Assembly: GCA_030323885.1 (NCBI GenBank)
Contig: CM059187.1
Location: forward strand, 134,318,029-134,382,028
Source: Branchipolynoe longqiensis
Lineage: Eukaryota; Annelida; Polychaeta; Phyllodocida; Polynoidae
DNA length: 64,000 nt
Reading direction: 5' to 3'
Part shown: positions 8,640 through 20,224 of the stretch, piece by piece
Position numbering within the stretch: position 1 is the stretch's first letter
Layout of the letters: each line of letters begins with the position of its first letter
Translations under genes and position numbers: made by a program
The notes under the pieces: generated by a model
Told to the model about the DNA's origin: nothing
What the model saw: the letters and a program-made list of their open reading frames with translations, nothing else
Database searches by the model: none

Positions 8640-10096
8640 CAACCACATTAGGATAAACGCAATGTTATCATTTGCAGTTGACCATTACGTATAGCCAAGA
8701 TAAGGGTCGATTCAAATGGTAGTTTTTGTAAAACTTTACTCTACAGATGCAATTGACATTGATTATACGTATATATTTTGTAAAAGAAAGAATACTTAAG
8801 ATAATTTGCGATTACATAGTAATCAACATTTATTAGATACATTTTAACAATGATATTTATATACCCTGCTGTGGTAGTTATCACAATTTATATTATTATT
8901 TTGAAACAGGGTAGTTAGACATAGTCAGTAACCACAATGGTTAACCAGAGTATTGAGGTAGACCACAGTAACAAGTTAAGTGTTTATGCATGCGCTTTCA
9001 ATCCATATCTCGCAGCAGGCTACAAGTGTGACTCACACTCTACGGGGTCGTGTTACTTGAAAGCGAGTTTTAGATTGGTATCCTGCTTGGGTGACTGTGA
9101 TTTATGGATCAATTTTTTTTTTTTTGCCGGGCTGAATTCCGGACACATGTGGTTATCATTATATCGCGTGCCACCCATGGTCTGTTACCGGTTGCCGCAG
9201 TATAGCTTAACCCTTTCAAAATTAAAATATGCTTTATAGTGTGCAGTGTATTATTATGCATATTATATATGACAATGATCACAGTAACGATGATTTTGCA
9301 TGAAATAAATGACAATAAATTATAATGTTCATAGTTTTGACAATGAAAAAATGTATTGTCCAATAATTTCAGTTCTTTGTAAGTAGTCCACCTTCATCAT
9401 GATATCACAGGTTTTCTTCAGTTTAGCCGATTGACGACACAGTGACGATATTGCAGTATGTAATGAATGTGGAATTACATTACTATTACATTATACTAGC
9501 AATATATCCTACATCTCACGTCCAACCAAGCCAGGTTATGATAAAACGTTTTAAAGAAAAAGCACAAGAGTTAACATGTTGTGAATTAATATTATTGTTA
9601 TAATGAATAATAAAAAATCAATAGCAAATGCACAATGATATAATTTGAATAGAAAGATAATGTTAGAAATCAAACAAAAATGAGAATATATAGCAAGTTT
9701 ACTTACCTTTAACGACTTGGTTTTTGCAATAGGAAATTTCCAAGGTATTGTAAATGCCATTCGACCGTGTATCCATATGTGCAATAGGAAATTTCCAAGG
9801 CATTGTAAATGCCATTCGACCGTGTATCCATATGTCGGTGCGTTTATTTGCGAATCCAACTTCATTTTGTTCAGATAGTATCATATATCGTAGGAAAAAA
9901 CATAACGTGTACATGTGTTTTGGTAAATGTTAAATTTATGTTTAGGTATAAAATATTTCATTTATAACTGAATCCTTCGTAGATTGCCATAAACGTAATT
10001 TGGAATCGGAAACTTTTTCTATAGGATAAATTGATTGCAAAATTATATTATTAGTTCGATATGGAATTAAAACAGCTAATTCAGACACAGGACACA
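8640..10096. other. AT-rich intergenic stretch with a 55-bp tandem duplication
   Basis: No convincing gene is seen. At 9726-9835 a 55-bp unit beginning GCAATAGGAAATTTCCAAGG is present twice (starts at 9726 and 9781), almost identical. Confidence 0.7.
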
Positions 10097-10596
10097 NNNN
10101 NNNNNNNNNNNNNNNNNNNNNNNNNNNNNNNNNNNNNNNNNNNNNNNNNNNNNNNNNNNNNNNNNNNNNNNNNNNNNNNNNNNNNNNNNNNNNNNNNNNN
10201 NNNNNNNNNNNNNNNNNNNNNNNNNNNNNNNNNNNNNNNNNNNNNNNNNNNNNNNNNNNNNNNNNNNNNNNNNNNNNNNNNNNNNNNNNNNNNNNNNNNN
10301 NNNNNNNNNNNNNNNNNNNNNNNNNNNNNNNNNNNNNNNNNNNNNNNNNNNNNNNNNNNNNNNNNNNNNNNNNNNNNNNNNNNNNNNNNNNNNNNNNNNN
10401 NNNNNNNNNNNNNNNNNNNNNNNNNNNNNNNNNNNNNNNNNNNNNNNNNNNNNNNNNNNNNNNNNNNNNNNNNNNNNNNNNNNNNNNNNNNNNNNNNNNN
10501 NNNNNNNNNNNNNNNNNNNNNNNNNNNNNNNNNNNNNNNNNNNNNNNNNNNNNNNNNNNNNNNNNNNNNNNNNNNNNNNNNNNNNNNNNNNNNNNN
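10097..10596. other. Assembly gap (500 N)
   Basis: Exactly 500 N, a conventional scaffold-gap size; the true length is unknown. Confidence 1.
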
Positions 10597-10722
10597 CACG
10601 CTTGACCCGCCGGCTAAACTTTCCATGACGTCATCTCATTTGCATATCTCTTTGTCCCCAACTCTGCATATCGTTAACATATATTAACCACAGGTCTAGA
10701 CGTCTATTACGCATATATCACA
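10597..10722 (-). repeat. Gypsy-2 LTR, cut by the gap
   Basis: It matches the U3 part of the LTRs at 23694 and 29513 (GCCGGCTAAACTTTCCATGA, then ATGCATATCTC-like and GCATATATCACA). No polypurine tract follows on the right, so this is a 5' LTR or a solo LTR whose remainder lies in the gap. Confidence 0.85.
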
Positions 10723-11092
10723 AGTGTTAGGCAGATTGCCAGTCTGTTAAAAAGAGCTCCCCTCCTCCTGATCTGGTTGTATCGTTAATATGAAACTAGT
10801 CAAATTAACTACATCATTTGAAATGTACCAGCATATTTATTTAACATTATCTGCATTTCTTTCCCGTACTTGTTCTCTCTATAATCAGTGTATTATGATT
10901 ACCACAGATCGATTGTAAGTTGTAGCTGGGTTATAGTTAATAATCTATGGGTTTTATTTATTTATTCATTCACAATACTTTAGAAGCATTGGGCAGTCAC
11001 ACACATTGACAAAACACAGTGAGTTGGAATACAATGCATTTGACAGTTTCCCCCAGTCTAAACATGATAAAAAAAAGGATAACTTTAACTAC
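10723..11092. other. Intergenic, nothing recognised
   Basis: AT-rich sequence with short A/T runs and no sustained reading frame on either strand. Confidence 0.5.
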
Positions 11093-11668
11093 AGCCGTGT
11101 TTACACGGGAGAGTTAAATCGCTTCATATAAATCGCCTTGCCTAGTTCGCCTCACATTCGCCGTGTAAACGCGCCACTGAAGCAGATTAGGGCTGATTCG
11201 CTTCATATGATTCGCTTTATGTATACCGGGTCGCGAGGTGGTTTATGTGAAGCGATTCAGCTGGTTCCCGGGCGGCGATAGTGTAAAATAGCAGTGCTCG
11301 CCGGCTACAGGCTCAGCTGTAACTATCGCTGGTGCCCGGCAGTGTTGGGGACCGATTAGGCCGAAATCTATTGAATGCGATCATATTTAACAGAATTACA
11401 TACTCAAATAATGAAATTTAATTAAATTAACCCTAAATTCCAAGCGATATTAACGTAGCCACTACATTGGTGTCGTTATTCATATTGTGAATCGACATAT
11501 GTAAACGAAACAAATAGCAGTACTCGCCGGCTACAGGCTCCCCACTAAGGCTGCTGGTTCCCAGCGCCGACACACTTTCAAACTCGGTCCGTGTAAGCGC
11601 GCCACTACATCACTTCATATAAATCGATTTGCCTAATTTGCTTCACAATTGCCCGTGTAAACACAGCT
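11093..11668. mobile_element. MITE of the AGCCGTGTT family (576 bp), TSD TAC
   Basis: The ends are AGCCGTGTTTACACGGG and the complement of CCCGTGTAAACACAGCT, flanked by TAC on both sides. The sub-terminal phrases (AAATCGCTTCATATAAATCG, GATTAGGGCTGATTCG) and the centre (CTAAATTCCAAGCGATATTA) are shared with the copies at 18870 and 49862, so this is the long form of the family. There is no ORF. Confidence 0.9.
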
Positions 11669-12228
11669 TACATATTGCTATAATGACTTCTATGCAAAAT
11701 GACACCAATCTACTTTGTTTTACAAACGAGGTTCATTCGGGTTCGATTTCTCCTAAATTAATAAACACGGTAAACAAATGCGTGGTAGAGAAAGTGTTGG
11801 TCTACTTTATTTGTATGTTGGAGTGATATCGAGCATAGGCTATGTATAACATCTTGATATCATAACGAATATGAATATTAATTAATTGATTCATGCCTCG
11901 TATGTGGACGAATGGAGAGTACAAAAATGGCAGTGCTGCAAAATTTCAGATGAATGCTGAGCACCAACTAACTACCGCAAGATGGCATTAACATAGTGAG
12001 TATGCTATAAACAAATATAACGCACTTACCTATTACTATATTAGTATTATGTACAAGTTGCCACGATCACTCGATTAGTGTCCGTATATATGCTGTAGAC
12101 TCCGCTCCTATGGGAAGATGTGTTAGAATGTGACTGCTACTGCCGAACCAACTGACAGTCAAGTATAAATTGGTCGAATGATAGGTTATACTGCCAAGAA
12201 CGTGCATAAACATGACACCCGGTGTTAC
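11669..12228. other. Intergenic, no gene seen
   Basis: No sustained ORF, repeat or RNA gene is recognised. Confidence 0.5.
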
Positions 12229-12648
12229 AGCTAAGATTCCATATACGCGGTATGCGTCATGCGACATGCGAATGCGAGTGTAGTATATGCGGCATAGATA
12301 TATGCCAACCCAAAATAGCCAATGTTTACTTTTTGTACTGGGGGATTGTTAAACATACAAACACACCAAAAAGAATACCCATGATATTTTAGGTTTTTTT
12401 TGCTCCAATTTTGTGAAGGAAGATCAAAGTTACTATTCTTTTCTATGGCAAACGCAGCAGTAATCGCATTCACATTCGCACCGATCGGTCCATGGGTCGA
12501 TCCATTTGCCGCATTCACATTCGCATGCGCATTCGCATTAGCATTCACATTCGAACGCATGGAAGCACCACTATTCATTTACATGCTTTTCGATTTTTTG
12601 CCGCATTCGCATTCGCATGCCGCATACCGCGTATATGGAATCTTAGCT
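12229..12648. mobile_element. MITE with CATTCG-word interior
   Basis: A 28-bp near-perfect terminal inverted repeat begins AGCTAAGATTCCATATACGC. The sub-terminal parts, and the interior at about 12465-12625, consist of repeats of CATTCGCATTCG/CATTCACATTCG in both orientations at the two ends. No clean target duplication is seen. The open frames here are repeat artefacts (alternating Asn-Ala or Ala-Phe). Confidence 0.75.
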
Positions 12649-12701
12649 TTAGCAGGAGCTGGAGCAAACCAAGCTGTCCTCAACAACCCCCACCCACCCC
12701 A

Positions 12702-13185
12702 CTAATACACGCAGGCGCGCACACACCCGCACACACCCCATACCCACACGCGCGCACACTTGCACGGGCACCAACACAAATACCCGCACGTGCACCAACA
12801 CACACACACGCACACACACACCCGCATGCGCGGCCCAACACATACACACACCCGCACGTGCACCAACACACACACTCACACGCACACACCCGAATGAGCA
12901 GCCCAACACATACACCCACCCACACATGCGCAAACACACACGCACACACCTGCACGCGCATCAACACACACCCGCACGTGCACCAACACACACACACATA
13001 CGCATGCACACACCCGCGGCCCAACACATACACACCCGCACCAACACACACACACCTGCACCAATACACACACACGCACATCAACACACAGCCCATCAAC
13101 ACACGCACATACCCACATGCGCACCAACACACACACGTGCACACCCACACACCCACACACTCCACACATATCCACACCAGAGACA
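12702..13185. repeat. CA-rich satellite tract with CACGTGCACCAACAC units
   Basis: About 480 bases of ACACAC interspersed with CCCGCACGTGCACCAACACA-type units. Long frames open on both strands are caused by the lack of stops in CA repeats. Not a gene. Confidence 0.95.
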
Positions 13186-13711
13186 GTATTAACTTTGTGC
13201 ACTTATTATATATGTATTATTTTAAGGCATTTTAGTCCACGTGAATGTTGCAGACTTTAGTTTTGTCGAGCATATAGTATGATACCCTATATATCTAGAT
13301 TACGGATACAATCGGGGCTGACAAGAGCCAGGGTCTGAGTGAAGATTTTCAATGTAGGTTCTGTCTATGGCCTATTTTATGAAGTCAGTCTGGTACTAGT
13401 AGTAGGGCCTAAGCTGACATTATATAACAATTCAACTCCAACTTCCAAAAGTTATATATTTAGAAATAAAATGCACAAGATAAATACTTGCCCCCCCCCC
13501 CACCCCTGCCCCCCTTCACCCCCAGTCCCAGCCTCTTCCTCTCCAATTTTTGTTCATGCACTTGAATGTTTGTTTGATGACCGGACGACCGACCTTGCAG
13601 TAACTAGGAAGCAATATTGACATGCAGTTATTGTTTGAGCAATGTTTTGATTAATCCTCAGGCCGGATAGGAAGGCAGATTACCGTGTGGGAGGTTACTA
13701 TAGAAGTCATT
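13186..13711. other. Intergenic, poly-C tract
   Basis: A C-rich run (about 13491-13530) interrupts otherwise AT-rich sequence; no gene is seen. Confidence 0.5.
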
Positions 13712-14043
13712 GGACCAGACGGGATGGCCGAATGAGTTAGAGCGTCCGTCTCCCGTGTTGGTAGATCTTGGGTTCAAACCCTGGTTGAGTCAAACCAATG
13801 ACTTAAAAATTTATACTTGTCCCTTCCTAGCCTGTTGCTCAGCATTAATAGGATAGGACAAGGACTGGTCGGCTCAGTGTCAGGATAATGTGACTGAATG
13901 GGATAACAGGTCAATGGTTCTGGCGGGGATCTCCAGTGGGGCAGCGCTATAAAGTTGCCATGAGTGTGCACTGTCACAAGTCGGTACCCATCCTGATATG
14001 ACCTTAGATGTTGCTAGGACGTAAAACAACAAACAACAAAACA
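13712..14043 (+). mobile_element. SINE-1, full-length reference copy
   Basis: A tRNA-like head, with A box TGGCCGAATGAG and B box GGTTCAAACCC, is followed by a body containing CAAACCAATGACTTAAA, GATAGGACAAGGACTGGTCG and GTGACTGAATGGGATA. The tail is GACCTTAGATGTTGCTAGGA followed by CGTAAAACAAC and an AAC-rich end. It is non-coding, transcribed by pol III in its active days and moved by a LINE partner. At least ten further full or partial copies lie in this window. Confidence 0.9.
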
Positions 14044-14176
14044 ATATAGAAGTTATTTCAGTGGATCCGATCCTCGGCCGAGTCAAACCGATAACTAACA
14101 ATATTGATACTGCCCACATTTGAAAATGTTCTTGCTTAGTAAAGGCATGAATTACTAATTGTATTATTGGGTATTA

Positions 14177-14681
14177 GAGTATAACACCGTTAAACCAAGC
14201 TCGGTTAAACCAAACGATCGGTTAATCCAAACTTTTTTCGGCAGCCTGGCAAAATAGTACCATTTATCATATAAAAAAAGTTGGTTAAACCAAAGTCGGT
14301 TAATCCAAATTATCGGTTAATCCAAACAAAATTGTCGGACCTCAGGCCACTTCGGTATGGTTAAGCCAAACCTTCATGTGGTCATAAGGTCATCTGAGAC
14401 CCTACTGACTTTTCTTATATGATAAATGGTAGTAATCTACCAGGGCCTTAAAAAGAGTTTGGATTAACCAATCGTTTGGTTTAACCGAGCTTGGTTTAAT
14501 GGGGGTATGCTGTATATAAAAAAAAACAATAATCAAAGTGTCCACATACATTGTATATTACTTGTGCAATACACGCTTATTCAAAGTCAAAGTCGAAGCC
14601 AAAGCATGGTTAAACCAATGATCGGTTAATCTAAACAAATGTCAAGGGTCCCTTCAAGTTTGGTTTAACGGGGTAATACTG
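14177..14681. mobile_element. pogo/Tigger-like MITE, TSD TA
   Basis: The ends are GAGTATAACACCGTTAAACC and the complement of GGTTTAACGGGGTAATACTG, flanked by TA. Inside are many GGTTAATCCAAAC / GTTTGGATTAACC words in both orientations, giving a second inverted repeat at about 14188-14231 and 14456-14500. The CAGTATWACCCCGTTAAA type of end is familiar from pogo/Tigger-class elements. There is no transposase. Confidence 0.8.
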
Positions 14682-14757
14682 TATTAAGATTACATTACAT
14701 AGTTTTTTCACATTAGTTGATTAAGTACCGGAACTTTCAATCGCGGACAATTGATCC

Positions 14758-14912
14758 ACTGTTCCTTTCCTTAATCTAGTAATTCCGAACGCCAAGCTAG
14801 GCAGTGGCATATTGGTTTGACTCGGCCAGGGTTCGAACCTAGTGATTCGAATCCCTTGACCTACCAAAATGGGAGGGGGACGCTCAACTCATTCGGCCTT
14901 CCCATTTGGTGA
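14758..14912 (-). repeat. SINE-1 head and partial body
   Basis: In reverse orientation: TTGGTTTGACTCGGCCAGGG, then GGTTCGAACC and CTCATTCGGCC (B- and A-box regions). The 3' tail is missing. Confidence 0.75.
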
Positions 14913-15236
14913 AAGATTAAGATCTATTCTCTAAGAAAAACGTCTTGGCATTCAAATTAATTACCGTAACGAAACTTGCCGATTTTGTTGTTAAATCAAT
15001 AAAATTGAAAATTTGTTCGAATTAAAAGCTGAATCAACGTTTAAATTATGCTGTTAAATGGATGTTGCAATTCATATTTTGAGGGACCCCACCCCCACCC
15101 CCCAACACACACACCGACTCAAAGTAAGTGGTGTTTCCCCATTGGCACCAAACTAATATATATACCTTCTATCTGTTTCTCTATCAGCTGACTGAAGTTC
15201 CATTTATTAACCTTCATGTGTTGAAGAAGCCCAATG
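14913..15236. other. Intergenic, no gene seen
   Basis: AT-rich with one C-run near 15090; nothing else is recognised. Confidence 0.4.
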
Positions 15237-15239
15237 TAA

Positions 15240-15993
15240 TGGTGCTGTCACACTACGACGTTTCTCACTGGCGTGCCGGCAACGCGCAAAATATTTGCAA
15301 CCCGTCAAGAGACGTCCAACTTTTCGGCGTTTTGGGAGAAAGTTCGACGGGGTGCAGCGTGTTAGTAGCGTGTTATTAGCGTGCGGCCAACGGGTTTCGA
15401 TGTGCGGCGGAACAACATGTCAACGTCCCGCCAGTGGGTTCCCAGCGTGTTATCGGCGTGTTGTCGGCACGTTGACGGTGTAGGGGTGGCACGTCATTAA
15501 CGGGTGCCATTATATACTCAAAGGCAAAATGCTGACGAAAAGTTCACAGAACGCTGGGTAACGTTAGGCGCACGGCAGACGCGCCAGCAACACGTCCAAC
15601 GCATCGAGAAATGCTGGAGCAACGCCAATAGCTCCCACTACCCGTTGATGGGATGTTACCGACATGTTGATGGAACAGTCGCAGTTTGGCGAAAAAAATT
15701 CTAACGTTAAACGACGTTGATCAACGTTCTGCCAGCGTACCGCCGGCTCGCCGGCAACGGGTATCGACGTGTTGGTAATGCGCCCTCCAACCCGTTGACC
15801 CGCATTGTGGCCCGTCGAAAGTTTTGTGCAAGCACAAAACGATCGGTGCGAGCCGACGTGTCGGTTCACACGTTGCTATCACTCAACGTGTACCGACGTG
15901 TACCGACGCGCCGGTAACGCGTGCCGACGTTTCCACCAAATAGGCAACACATCGACGCGCGTTGGTGAGAAACGTCATAGTGTGACAGCACCA
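15240..15993. mobile_element. CpG-rich MITE with GTCGGC/ACGTG words, TSD TAA
   Basis: The terminal inverted repeat TGGTGCTGTCACACTACGAC extends about 28 bp and is flanked by TAA on both sides (15237-15239, 15994-15996). The 754-bp interior is dense in CAACGTG, GTACCGACGTG and complementary words, making many possible hairpins. Several CpG-rich frames are open but carry no protein signature. The CTGTCACA core of the end is shared with the element at 55242. Confidence 0.85.
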
Positions 15994-16011
15994 TAAGACA
16001 ACATGGACCGG

Positions 16012-16787
16012 TGTAGCAGGAAATCGCAAACCCTGTAAATCGCAAACCCCCACTTGTGATTTCCTAGGAAATCGCAAACCCCCATGCCATATCTGGGCAC
16101 GGGGGGTTTGCGATTTCCTAGGAAATCACATATCCCCCCTGGAGATCACAAACCCCCCATGTTAATGATACAGATAGTTGTTCTGGCTTTTCTTATTGAT
16201 GTAGTCTAGTATCTTTGACAACAAATTGACCTGGTCCCCTAGCCTTCTTGTGCGCAGTGAATAATGGCCCTTGCTGTGAGAGGCATGAAATTAAAAATAA
16301 TCAATTAATCCATCTCGTGAGGGATCCCCCTTATATGAAAATAAATGTGGCAGCCTATGTATGTGCAGCCTATGTATGTGCAAAGTGACTGATAGTTTTG
16401 TAGGGAATTGGATATTTGTTAGTTCAAAGTGTTTAAAGAAGTTGTGCTGGCTTTTCTTAATGTTGTAGTTTAGTATCTTTGACAAAAATTGATCTGGTCC
16501 CTTATCCTTCTTGTGAGTCATCAATAGCAGTGAAAAAGGCCTTTGCTGTGACAGCATGACATCAAAACTAATCAATTAATCCATCTTGATCCTCCTTGAA
16601 TCCATTTCATCCCCCAGATCTGGTAGAAGTTCAAAATCAAACATAGGCCTATAGCTGCCCTACTTGTGGTGATAAATGCTACAAAGCATGGGGGGGGGTT
16701 TGTAATTTCCAGGGGGGGTTGTGATTTGCTAGTAAATCGCAAACCCCGGCGTGTGCAATTTCCAGGGGTTTGCGATTTACTGCCACA
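16012..16787. mobile_element. MITE with CCGG target duplication and GGGGTTTGCGATTT repeats
   Basis: The ends are TGTAGCAGGAAATCGCAAAC and the complement of GTTTGCGATTTACTGCCACA, flanked by CCGG on both sides (16008-16011, 16788-16791). Near each end, AAATCGCAAACCCC words are repeated directly and inverted. The centre has two diverged copies of a unit of about 150 bp (GTTGTTCTGGCTTTTCTTA at about 16178; GTTGTGCTGGCTTTTCTTAA at 16440). There is no ORF. Confidence 0.85.
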
Positions 16788-16934
16788 CCGGTCTAAAGCT
16801 AGGAACAGACAGGATGCGTGCGTCGCGCGGGCGGAAAGTACAAGCGGACGACATGCGGTCCTCACGCGGAAATAGCGAACAACTCTGGATGCGTCTTCCA
16901 ACCGTCTTACAAATCTCTATATATTAGCCGACCT

Positions 16935-17073
16935 GAATTTACCCGACCTGACTTTACCCGACCACACTTTACCCAACCTGACTCTACCCGACCTGCCTAT
17001 ACCTGACCTGAATTTACCCGACCTGACTTCACCCGACCTGACTTCACCCGACCTCACTTTACCCGACCTGACT
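16935..17073. repeat. 15-bp minisatellite (TTACCCGACCTGACT)
   Basis: About nine units of ACCCGACCTGACTTT and close variants. Two more units occur at 18455-18483, on the far side of the LINE that interrupts the array. Confidence 0.95.
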
Positions 17074-18455
17074 ATCAATCAATCAATAGTTCCATCCTCT
17101 AGTCGAGGGTTGGATGCAATGGTTCTCCACTTGTCCCGATGTTGTGCTGTTCTGATAGACTGTGAATAATTCAAGCCTGTCCACTGTGAAATATTTGTAA
17201 ACCATGATGTTCTTGGTCTCCCTCTCCCTCTGCTGCCATTCACCTTCCCTTCCAACAATGTACGGTATATTGAACTCTGACGAATGATGTGGCCAAAATA
17301 AATAAGTTTCTTTGTCTGTATAGTGGCAAACAAGCTTTTCTTATTTTTAATTTTTCTGAGAACTTCTTTGTTGGTGATCTTCTTTGTCCATGATATTTTC
17401 ATCATCCTTCGATAAGTCCACATCTCAAATGCTGCTAAACGTTTGTACATTTTCTTAGAGATTGTCCATGTCTCTGCCCCATACATTAGAGTAGACCACA
17501 CATAACACTGAAGAATACGCTTCCTTGTTTGTATTAATATCTTACTTGATGTTAACACTCTATACATTTTGGAGAATGTTGTTCGGGCTATTGTTATCCT
17601 TCTTTTAATTTCTTCCTCACATCTCCCATCATTTGTAATCTTTTGTCCGAGATATATGAATTCGGATACTTGTTCTATGTTTGTGCCATCTATGGTTATA
17701 TTGACATTTGGTTTATCTGTCTTTTTACTTATAACCATTGTTTTGGTCTTCCTGGCATTCATCTTCATGTTGAATAGTATTCCAGCTTTATTGATTCTAT
17801 TCACTATATCTTGTAGGTTTTTCTCACTGTCTGCTAGTATTACACTGTCATCGGCATATCTAAGATTGTTGATGTTCATGCCACCTATTGTCACTCCCTT
17901 GCAATCTTCAATGTGTCTGAAAATCATCTCTGTGTACAGGTTAAATAGACATGGTGACAATACACACCCTGTCGAACTCCTCGTTTAATCATAACTTCAT
18001 CCGATAGGCCCTGCTCCATTTTTATAAATGCACGTTGTGTCCAGTATAAGTTCACAATTAGTTTAATGTCTTTGCCATTGACACCAATATCTTGTAAACA
18101 TTTGATTATCAGTTCATGATTGACTCGGTCGAAGGCCTTCTCATAGTCAATAAAGCAGGCATAAACATCCTGGTTCACTTCACAATAACGTTCACAAATC
18201 ATTCTCATATTGAAAATCCCTTCACGTGTACCTCTTCCAGATATAAACCCACTTTGTACGTTACTGATTTGTTCTTCAATTTTCTGTCTGTTTCTCAGTA
18301 AAATTATTTTCAGGATCATCTTCAACATATGACTCATCAGGCTTAGTGTTCTGTACTCAGTACACAATGTTGGTTTTAGCTTCTTTGGGAGTCGTACAAA
18401 TATGGATTCATTCATATTCAATGGTATAATGTTTTGTGTTTGTTTGTGTTTTCTA
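17074..18455 (-). mobile_element. RTE-like LINE, 5' truncated, inside the minisatellite
   Basis: Two minus-strand frames (17924-18421 and 17079-17960) encode an RT. YACFIDYEKAFDRVNHEL and RGVRQG come first; then, after a frameshift near 17950, MSPCLFNLYTEMIF, LRYADDSVILA with the catalytic pair of Asp, and the C-terminal part YGAETWTISKK, RLAAFEMW and GRGRPRTSW. The stop codon falls within the terminal ATTGATTGATTG repeat, so there is essentially no 3' UTR, as is usual for RTE elements. The endonuclease is lost by 5' truncation. A second, 98-bp fragment of this family lies at 38536. Confidence 0.85.
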
Positions 18456-18483
18456 TACCTGACCTGAATTTACCCGACCTGAG

Positions 18484-18869
18484 ATGCTGTTGAGAGCTTA
18501 GCTAGAAGAGTTATACAATTAAAAAAAGCAAGTGTCTGTTGAGAGCTTGGCTAAAAGAGTGATAACATTTTTTGATAAAAATTCACTTTTCCACAGACGA
18601 GTGTCTGTTGAGTGCAGCTAAAAAAAGTGATGACTTTTCTTGTTGAAGAGAAATTCCACAAAACTGATGAGAGATTTTGTTCTTTCATTATTTTCCTTTT
18701 TTTCCTTTCCATTCTCATAGCACTAAGATGAATGAGAGATGAATGTATCTGGTATGTTATTCATATTCCTCATACCACTGAGATGCATGAGAGATGCATG
18801 ATTGTCGTATGTTCTTCATCTTGTCAAAGACAAATGTGGGAAGAGCTAGGCTTTAATTGGGGATACATA
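18484..18869. other. Degenerate tandem phrases, no gene
   Basis: GTGTCTGTTGAGAGCTTGGC-like phrases recur about every 70 bases (18530-18630), and a GAGATGAATG phrase twice (18733, 18789). Low-copy local repeats only. Confidence 0.5.
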
Positions 18870-19432
18870 AGCCCCGTTCATACTGGGCAGTTAATTCGAT
18901 TCATATAAATCGACTTGCCTAGTTCGACTCAGATTCGCCGTGTGGACGCTACGCTGAAGCGAATTAGGGCTAGGTCGCCTCATCTAGTTCGCCTCAAGTA
19001 AACCACCTCCCGAGGTAGTATAGATGAAGCGATTTAACTGGTTCCTGGGCGGTGATAGTGTAAAATAGCAGTGCTTGCCAGATACAGGCTCAGGTGTAAC
19101 TATTGCTGGTGCCCGGCAGGGTTAGGGCCCGATTAGGCCGAAATCTATTGAATGCGATCATATTTAACAGAATTACATCCTCAAATAATGAAATTTAATT
19201 AAATTAACCCTAAATTCCAAGCGATATTAACGTTGCAGCTACATCGGCATCGTTATTCATATTGTCGAATCGACTAGTGAAAACTAAACAAATAGCAGTG
19301 CTTGCCAGATACAGATGGGGGTACTTGCTCATGCGCAGATATCGATTTCCGCCTTAAACAGCTCTGTGTGTGGACACGACACTAGTTCGCCTCATCTAGT
19401 TCGGCTTAAAGTTGTGCTGTGTGAACGGGGCT
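18870..19432. mobile_element. MITE of the AGCCGTGTT family (563 bp), TSD ATA
   Basis: The ends are AGCCCCGTTCATACTGGGC and the complement of GCTGTGTGAACGGGGCT, flanked by ATA on both sides (18867-18869, 19433-19435). The interior is collinear with the copy at 11093. Confidence 0.9.
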
Positions 19433-19564
19433 ATAGTTTATATCCAGCTTGTGGCCAGAGTTCATCTGTCAATCTATAGCTATATTAGAGGGGAATAACC
19501 TAAATAGTTGTTAGGACCTTGGCTGTAATAAGTACCAAAGGCTCACAAACGCTCTACCCACATC

Positions 19565-19860
19565 TTTTTTTTGTTGTAAATATTTTATTCGTCTGAATAC
19601 ATATTTTGTCAGCGCCGAGGCACTGGTCTTCCAGCCGTTGGAGCGATCACATTTGGTTTGTACATGGTGATGGGGAAGTGGAATGTACTGCAATTTGTGC
19701 AGCACACTCCATTCTGAACATTGAAAGTGGGGGAGCAGCCTATGCTGTATAGTGTACAGCATATACCTATACTCAATATAGTGCAAGATATATGCATCAA
19801 GATAGAGTGTGCAGCAATGTAGGCCTACACTAGTGGTTAAATCACACACTGTCAGTTAGA
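19565..19860 (-). repeat. Interspersed repeat R2
   Basis: It contains TTATTCGTCTGAATAC, GTCAGCGCCGAGGCACTGGT and CTTCCAGCC. The same block occurs at 32340 (minus) and 59660 (plus). A poly-T/A edge and ending near AATAAA suggest a SINE or LINE 3' end. The family is unknown to me. Confidence 0.65.
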
Positions 19861-20224
19861 GTTGATTTTAATCACGGTTAGTCTTTTAGTAGTGCAATGT
19901 TGTGCATATATAGTGGTTTATATTGTGTGCATTGTTGGTTGATGATGTAGTTGGTAACCCTATCCGTTTGTGCCGTGTGAGATGGATCAAGTAGATTTTT
20001 ACTTTTAAATTTGACAAGTTTGAGTGCAAATTGCACATACGCTCCGATGCTAAATTAGTAATAGTCCATGAGCCAGATAAAATCTGACTACCAAAATTGA
20101 GGGCAAGTCGCCACTATGTTTTTCAGTTAGCTTTATGGATTGCCGTTATGAAAAAATATGATGGACATCTCAAGTCCACAGCTAAACCCATTTTGGCGGC
20201 CATTAAATTTTTTTTTATCGCATC
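19861..20224. other. Intergenic, nothing recognised
   Basis: No sustained ORF or repeat is seen before the satellite array. Confidence 0.4.

Noticed and set aside
12492..13235. Long open frames on both strands rich in His/Thr or Cys/Val
   Set aside because: They lie in a CA-rich satellite tract in which few stop codons can occur; several overlapping frames are open at once, so none is a gene.
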